A DNA stretch of 64,000 bases from Oscillatoriales cyanobacterium (GTDB taxonomy: Bacteria; Cyanobacteriota; Cyanobacteriia; Cyanobacteriales; Microcoleaceae), in contig RDXX01000033.1 of the NCBI GenBank assembly GCA_004292955.1, forward strand, positions 17,535 to 81,534. The letters run 5' to 3'. Of this stretch, positions 62,315 through 64,000 are shown in pieces (within the stretch, counting starts at the first letter, position 1; each line of letters starts with the position of its first letter). A model generated the notes under the pieces. It saw nothing but the letters and a program-made list of their open reading frames with translations, was not told the DNA's origin and searched no databases. A program made the translations under genes and the position numbers.

Positions 62315-62755
62315 CTAGATGTAATACATAATATTGAGCTGCCGTCTGCCATTGCGTTTTTCGCACAGATCTTGTAGCGTATATTTTTGCAACACCGAGT
62401 TGGCGATCGATCGCGCTTCTTGCCAAACTTCCCAAATCACAGCACTTTCTACAGTTTGAGCAGGCGAGTCTTTTTCAGAGCGATCGAAGTCTGAGCCTTC
62501 GAGACAGTTGATAATTTCGAGCAGTGTAATTTTCCACGGTTCCCGCGCCAAGATATAACCACCCTTAGCTCCTCGCTGGCTGCGAATCAGCCCGCAGCGT
62601 CTCATGGTAGCGAGCAACTGTTCTAAATATCGATCGGGAATATTTTGCTGAGCAGCTATCTGGCGAATTTGCAGGGGTTCGCCCTCATCGTAGCAATCGG
62701 CCAGCTCCAGCAAAGCTAAGATTGCGTATTCGCTTTTACAGGAGAGTTCTACCAT
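62315..62755 (-). CDS. Rrf2-family transcriptional regulator
   Basis: The ATG at 62755 gives M-V-E-L-S-C-K-S-E-Y-A-I-L-A-L-L-E-L-A, the standard Rrf2 N-terminus; an earlier ATG at 62785 adds ten atypical residues. The 146-residue protein has the winged helix (~5-75, with R-Y-L-E-Q-L-L and R-G-A-K-G-G-Y) but the three Fe-S cysteines of IscR are not present in the effector loop, which contains S-D-F-D-R-S-E. This fits a non-cluster type such as CymR, and location upstream of cysK supports a sulfur role. Confidence 0.9.
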   Translation of the reverse strand: MVELSCKSEYAILALLELADCYDEGEPLQIRQIAAQQNIPDRYLEQLLATMRRCGLIRSQRGAKGGYILAREPWKITLLEIINCLEGSDFDRSEKDSPAQTVESAVIWEVWQEARSIANSVLQKYTLQDLCEKRNGRRQLNIMYYI

Positions 62756-62970
62756 AGTTGCACTTGAAAGTACCAGAATTCTCAACTCCGAAGTCAGATT
62801 TTAGAATCATTCTCAATTTTGAGTTCCAAATTCTCACTCCTCACCTTTGATTATACTCCGGTTCTCCACTAGAGTTTACTGACTTCCATCAATTCCTTGC
62901 AAAAAAGGCTCGCAGGGCGATCGTATGTATCGCTCATTAATCCACAGTCTTATCCTCGTGGTGGCTTCCG

Positions 62971-63807
62971 TCAAGCACTCTCATCTACAGTAGAAAAGTC
63001 AAGTAATGATGGAACATCAAAGCAGGGAAGTTCAACTTGCAAATACTTATCTCCACATAGATTCTCTGGTTTACCATCTCTATACATAATAAGAGCTTGA
63101 GCCTGCGCCCACATCGCCACTTCTTTTCGTTCCATGTCATTGAGTCTAGAGGCAATTGTTTGCAAAGCTTTCAAAGTCAGCGCTTGATCGAGTACCCCCG
63201 AAATCATTGTCATTTCATAACAATGTTCCATATATTCGTAGGGAATCTGCTCGTATGGGGGGGGCGGAGCGACACGCTTCAAATGCTGGTAGATCTCGGT
63301 TCTGCGATCGAAATCCACCAATTCCTCAATAAGAGGCAATATAGGCACTAAGACGGCGGGTGGAGGAATTTTTCTGTGATACTTACGGGAATTTGGTGAA
63401 AAATAGGCAATCCGAAGAGTTATTCCCCACTCTCTCATCGCTCTTTCGGCTTCAAGACAGAAGAAGTGAAACCTGACCCATTTCTCTAAATCAATGGCCA
63501 CATCCCGTCCCATCTGCTGTGCCAGCAGCGACAACGCCTTCACAATTACCTGCCGTACAAGCTCGCCTCGCTCACCATGTGTACCTGTCCAATCTCTCAT
63601 CCGATAGCGAGTCTCATGCTCAATAAAAGCCTGGGTATAAATTGACTCCCAGATAGATGGTTGCTCTAATAGAGCATTTGGCAATCCTAACAGCAGTAGG
63701 AAAGGAGCCGCCCACGGTAAAGTGGGTAAAGACAAAGCTTCCAAATACTCCGAGCTTTCCCCATCTTTCCAAGAAAAATCAAGTTCCAAACAGTTTTGTT
63801 TTGTCAT
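62971..63807 (-). CDS. Hypothetical helical protein
   Basis: I do not recognise a family. The 278-residue protein is mostly alpha-helical with a short hydrophobic stretch L-P-W-A-A-P-F-L-L-L-L-G-L near residue 30 (unlikely to span a membrane), a run of aromatic residues (W-V-R-F-H-F-F-C-L-E-A-E), and P-P-P-Y-E-Q-I-P-Y-E-Y. No catalytic motif, signal peptide or repeats. Codon use and HIP1-like GCGATCG sites look native. Confidence 0.75.
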   Translation of the reverse strand: MTKQNCLELDFSWKDGESSEYLEALSLPTLPWAAPFLLLLGLPNALLEQPSIWESIYTQAFIEHETRYRMRDWTGTHGERGELVRQVIVKALSLLAQQMGRDVAIDLEKWVRFHFFCLEAERAMREWGITLRIAYFSPNSRKYHRKIPPPAVLVPILPLIEELVDFDRRTEIYQHLKRVAPPPPYEQIPYEYMEHCYEMTMISGVLDQALTLKALQTIASRLNDMERKEVAMWAQAQALIMYRDGKPENLCGDKYLQVELPCFDVPSLLDFSTVDESA

Positions 63808-63925
63808 AAATGATCGTGTCTATCAAGGCCTAAAACGTAACTCTAACCCCAGAAGCCTTGCAATTATTTCTAATGCGATCAGAACAGCTCCTGCTACCCC
63901 CGCTCCTACCCATAAAACACTGTAT

Positions 63926-64000
63926 TAAGCTGTTCTGCATTTAAACTTTACAGTCAAAATTTGATGAAGTTCTTGTGGGGTAGGCGTCTCGCCCGCACAA
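63926..64000. mobile_element. MITE-like element, copy 3 (cut by window end)
   Basis: It begins with TAAGCTGTTCTGCATTTAAA, identical over 20 bases to the ends at 10645 and 10765, and contains a GGGTAGGCGTCTCGCCCGC core like copy 2. The right end is outside the window. Confidence 0.75.

Overview
The window looks like a chromosomal segment of a filamentous, probably non-heterocystous cyanobacterium of the Microcoleus/Oscillatoria type. The evidence is dense GCGATCGC (HIP1) octamers and nested GATCG sites, a beta-carboxysome CcmP gene, a Ycf23/DUF561 gene, DUF1822 and DUF2301 genes, several Uma2-family genes, an SLH/OprB porin, and many heptanucleotide tandem repeats and palindromic intergenic elements. 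The genus is inferred. No tRNA, rRNA or CRISPR array was recognised.

Region 1 (1-10.3 kb) is a purine (urate) degradation cluster on the + strand. It holds the end of an FAD urate hydroxylase (hpxO), 5-hydroxyisourate hydrolase, a Rieske non-heme iron oxygenase, OHCU decarboxylase, an SLH/OprB porin, a GntR/FCD regulator, PuuE-type allantoinase and allantoate amidohydrolase (allC). A small gene resembling the allophanate hydrolase C-terminal domain sits on the other strand. Together they would take urate to ureidoglycolate and release ammonia. Repeats fill almost every gap, and four of these genes end inside a repeat that supplies their stop codon.

Region 2 (10.3-18.4 kb) has two MITE-like copies, a FecR protein with a CHASE2 adenylate/guanylate cyclase, a recent broken copy of the allC 3' end, a DUF4365 gene plus partner facing an M.HaeIII-like C5 methyltransferase, folC, a Uma2 gene and a small coiled-coil/membrane protein. 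Region 3 (18.5-29 kb) has a large low-complexity protein with DUF4114 and a dead subtilisin-like domain. Next comes the three-gene set of sigma-like protein, DUF1822 protein and pentapeptide/membrane/CHAT protease, the best candidate here for a poorly described system. A pilin-like protein and a CysQ-type phosphatase follow.

Region 4 (29.3-36.9 kb) is one 2513-residue RTX-type surface or secreted protein. Its N-terminal DUF4347 domain is split by an in-frame palindromic element. Region 5 (37-47.7 kb) holds dprA, an ElyC/YdcF-like gene, DUF2301, ycf23, and a decay scar: a creatininase remnant and a hybrid histidine kinase cut by an ISAzo13-like element. It continues with a WGxxGxxG protein, ccmP, a pentapeptide protein and a secreted protein.

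Region 6 (47.8-64 kb) holds pyrE, a second C5 methyltransferase behind a broken gene and a repeated palindrome, thiC with a TPP riboswitch, three Uma2 genes (two in tandem), a membrane TPR protein, a two-domain QueD/PTPS-like protein, an MscS channel with a cyclic-nucleotide-binding domain, a J-domain protein, cysK, an Rrf2 regulator and an unknown protein. The cyclase at 11.8 kb and the CNB-MscS channel at 58 kb could both belong to cAMP signalling, though nothing here links them directly.
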